A stretch of 7,160 bases of DNA from the NCBI GenBank assembly GCA_018334855.1, contig JAGXLE010000072.1, forward strand, positions 1-7,160. The letters are read 5' to 3'. This document shows positions 5,280 to 7,160 of the stretch, piece by piece (the stretch's first letter is position 1; each line of letters begins with the position of its first letter). Under the pieces are notes generated by a model. It did not search any database, was not told the DNA's origin, and was given only the letters and a program-made list of their open reading frames with translations. Both the position numbers and the translations under genes were made by a program. This stretch comes from Desulfobacterales bacterium. Lineage in GTDB: Bacteria; Desulfobacterota; Desulfobacteria; Desulfobacterales; Desulfosalsimonadaceae.

Positions 5280-7070
5280 ATGGAACCGAAAAACATGAAC
5301 ATCCCGAATCCCAAGGAAATCGAAAAGGAAATCTCGGATTTTCTGTCCAAAAAATACGGAAACCAGGTAAAGGTGGTCTCTCCGATCGTGGTACCGCAGA
5401 ACGAATCTTCAGACGACACCTCGGAAAAGAGTCAGGACAGCCACGAGGTCAATTTCGGTTTGAAACCCGAAGAGCTGATCGGCTACCTCGATCAGTACAT
5501 TATCAAGCAGGACCTGGCCAAACGGGTCCTGGCCACAAAGATCTGCACTCATTTCAACCGCATCGAGCACCAGGAGCGCTCAGAAAACGGCAACAGCGAT
5601 GAATTCGAAGGCCGCATCAAAAACAATATCATCATGATCGGCCCCACCGGTGTGGGCAAAACATACATGATCAAGCTCATAGCCAAAAAAATCGGGGTGC
5701 CTTTTGTAAAGGCCGATGCTACAAAGTTCAGCGAAACCGGCTATGTGGGTGGTGATGTAGATGACATGGTGCGCGACCTGGTCCGGGAATCTGATAATGA
5801 TATCGACCTTGCTCAATACGGTATTATCTATATAGATGAAATAGATAAGATAGCCGGCAGTAAGAACCATTACGGTGCGGATGTATCACGGACAGGTGTG
5901 CAGCGGGCTCTTTTAAAACCCATGGAAGAAACTGAAGTGGAGTTAAAGACGCCCCATGACCCGGTCTCCATGATACAGGAGGTGGAGCAGTTCAGAAAAA
6001 CCGGAAAACGTGAAAAGCGCTCAGTAAACACGAAAAACATATTGTTCATTGTAAGCGGCGCTTTTACGGAACTGCCCGACATAGTAAAAGAACGCACCAC
6101 TGACCAGTCAATAGGTTTTGGAGCCAGGCTCGGAGAGACCCGGGATGAAGCAACCACCCTCCGCCAGGTAAAGGCAGAAGACCTGATAGAGTACGGATTT
6201 GAGTCCGAGTTTATAGGGCGCCTGCCTGTGCGATCGGTGTTTGAGCGCCTTTCCCGGCAGGATCTTTTTGATATTCTCAAAAATCCCAACAATCCGATTA
6301 TTTTGAGCAAACGGCTCGATTTTGCAACCTATGGCATAGACATACGTTTCTCGGATGAAGCGCTTGATCTGCTGGCCCAAAGAGCCTACGAGGAAAACAC
6401 CGGAGCGCGTGGCCTGGTAAGTGTTATCGAACAGGCGCTGATTTTGTTTGAAACCCGCCTGCCCTCCTTGAATATCAAGCGCTTTCCGGTAACCGCGGAA
6501 ACCATTAAAAACCCGGAAACTACGCTTGAAAAATGGACGCCCGGAAAAGACGACACCGGCCGCGAGGAGGAGTTTAACCGCATCGCCGAAGAAAACCGCC
6601 AGGCAATAATTGATTATATCAGGCAAAACCGCAAACCTCTCTCCGAGCAGTACGGACTGCCGCTTTCAGAGTACCGTATCGGCAGGATTGCGGAATATTA
6701 CTGGGCCCACGTAGCAGAAACAGGAACAGCGGTACACAAGATCAAAACATGGTACGACCTGATCAAAAAAATTGAGATTGATTTTTACAACAGGCATGAT
6801 ATCAACCTCGTTCTTGAGGAAGAAGCCATTGACTTTATTTTGGAGCAGATGACAAAACAGTCGTTGAATATTGACAGGGTCTATCGTAAGTTATCAGATG
6901 ACTTTGAATACGGTTTAAAACTGGTACGGGATAAAACAGGCAGGAACCGCTTTTTCATATCCGAATATGCGCTTCGGGAGCCGGAGACTTTCCTGGACAG
7001 CCTGATAAGAACCGAATTTGCCAAACACAACATCACGCCGGATTTCGATACCGACCCGGTACGTGGATGA
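5280..7070 (+). CDS. ClpX-like AAA+ unfoldase without zinc-binding domain, with long C-terminal extension
   Basis: A 596-residue ATPase whose residues about 58-405 follow the ClpX core: Walker A GPTGVGKT (121-128), pore loop GYVG (154-157), Walker B IIYIDEID (182-189), arginine finger R314 in FIGRLP and sensor II R377 in TGARGL. The IGF tripeptide (278-280), which docks ClpX on ClpP, is kept, so a protease partner is plausible. Differences from ClpX (about 420 residues): no N-terminal Cys4 zinc domain but an acidic, Ser-rich lead of about 57 residues; the RKH-loop region is replaced by a longer basic insert (about 222-250, QFRKTGKREKRS); and about 190 extra residues follow the core, ending in a segment (508-550) that resembles the ClpX small domain. 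It likely remodels or degrades a dedicated substrate set (inference). The start at 5280 has GAGGT close upstream; ATG 5295 is an alternative. An AhbC-like gene follows after 15 nt. Confidence 0.9.
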   Translation: MEPKNMNIPNPKEIEKEISDFLSKKYGNQVKVVSPIVVPQNESSDDTSEKSQDSHEVNFGLKPEELIGYLDQYIIKQDLAKRVLATKICTHFNRIEHQERSENGNSDEFEGRIKNNIIMIGPTGVGKTYMIKLIAKKIGVPFVKADATKFSETGYVGGDVDDMVRDLVRESDNDIDLAQYGIIYIDEIDKIAGSKNHYGADVSRTGVQRALLKPMEETEVELKTPHDPVSMIQEVEQFRKTGKREKRSVNTKNILFIVSGAFTELPDIVKERTTDQSIGFGARLGETRDEATTLRQVKAEDLIEYGFESEFIGRLPVRSVFERLSRQDLFDILKNPNNPIILSKRLDFATYGIDIRFSDEALDLLAQRAYEENTGARGLVSVIEQALILFETRLPSLNIKRFPVTAETIKNPETTLEKWTPGKDDTGREEEFNRIAEENRQAIIDYIRQNRKPLSEQYGLPLSEYRIGRIAEYYWAHVAETGTAVHKIKTWYDLIKKIEIDFYNRHDINLVLEEEAIDFILEQMTKQSLNIDRVYRKLSDDFEYGLKLVRDKTGRNRFFISEYALREPETFLDSLIRTEFAKHNITPDFDTDPVRG

Positions 7071-7085
7071 TTCAATGAGGCTTTC

Positions 7086-7160
7086 ATGATCGGGATTTCA
7101 AAGCTTTACTGCGGTACTGTGGAGCCCTCTGACGCGTTGCGCTACGGCAGGCAATCCGGA
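7086..7160 (+). CDS. ahbC: AhbC-like radical SAM heme-pathway protein, N-terminal 25 residues (3' end outside window)
   Basis: An ATG preceded by GAGG at 5-nt spacing opens a frame that runs to the window edge. The 25 residues include SKLYCGTVEPSDALRYGR, which I recognise as the characteristic start of the AhbC-like radical SAM proteins. AhbC (12,18-didecarboxysiroheme deacetylase) removes acetate side chains to give iron-coproporphyrin III in the alternative heme b pathway of sulfate reducers and methanogens. The CxxxCxxC cluster motif is beyond the window, so the related AhbD or NirJ cannot be fully excluded. The 15-nt gap to the ClpX-like gene suggests one transcript. Confidence 0.65.
   Translation, partial: MIGISKLYCGTVEPSDALRYGRQSG

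Overview
The window looks like chromosomal sequence from a bacterium of moderate GC content, most likely a sulfate-reducing Desulfobacterota or a close relative. This placement is inference. It rests on the start of an AhbC-like gene of the alternative (siroheme-derived) heme pathway at the right edge, a sigma-54 activator with a well-formed sigma-54 promoter, a bacterial archaemetzincin, and an intergenic inverted-repeat element of a kind I associate with this group.

Layout, left to right. (1) 2-535 (+): C-terminal part of a sigma-54-dependent regulator. It overlaps by 23 nt an archaemetzincin metalloprotease gene (513-1139, +). (2) 1177-2103 (-): a 308-residue protein converging on the archaemetzincin gene. 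It joins two copies of a four-cysteine module to a glycine-cleavage-H-like domain that has lost the lipoyl lysine. It has a strong ribosome binding site, a near-consensus sigma-54 promoter (2166-2180) and possible operator repeats. (3) 2104-3068: about 965 bp without a convincing gene. It holds the sigma-54 promoter on the minus strand, palindromes, a candidate sigma-70 promoter and a ~138-bp element with ~21-nt terminal inverted repeats just before the next gene. (4) 3069-4733 (+): an AMP-forming acyl-CoA synthetase of the AlkK/FadD type. (5) 4754-4795: a perfect 15-bp-stem terminator serving both strands between convergent genes. (6) 4829-5047 (-): a dodecin without the usual flavin-binding Trp and Gln. 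(7) 5280-7070 (+): a ClpX-like AAA+ unfoldase of 596 residues with no zinc-binding domain, a retained IGF loop and a long novel C-terminal extension. It is divergent from the dodecin. (8) 7086-7160 (+): the first 25 codons of an AhbC-like radical SAM protein, 15 nt downstream of the unfoldase gene.

The parts I find least conventional are the Cys-module/H-like protein under sigma-54 control and the extended ClpX-like unfoldase. The regulator at the left edge is a natural candidate to activate the sigma-54 promoter, but nothing in the sequence proves this. No tRNA, rRNA, CRISPR array, transposase or phage gene was seen.
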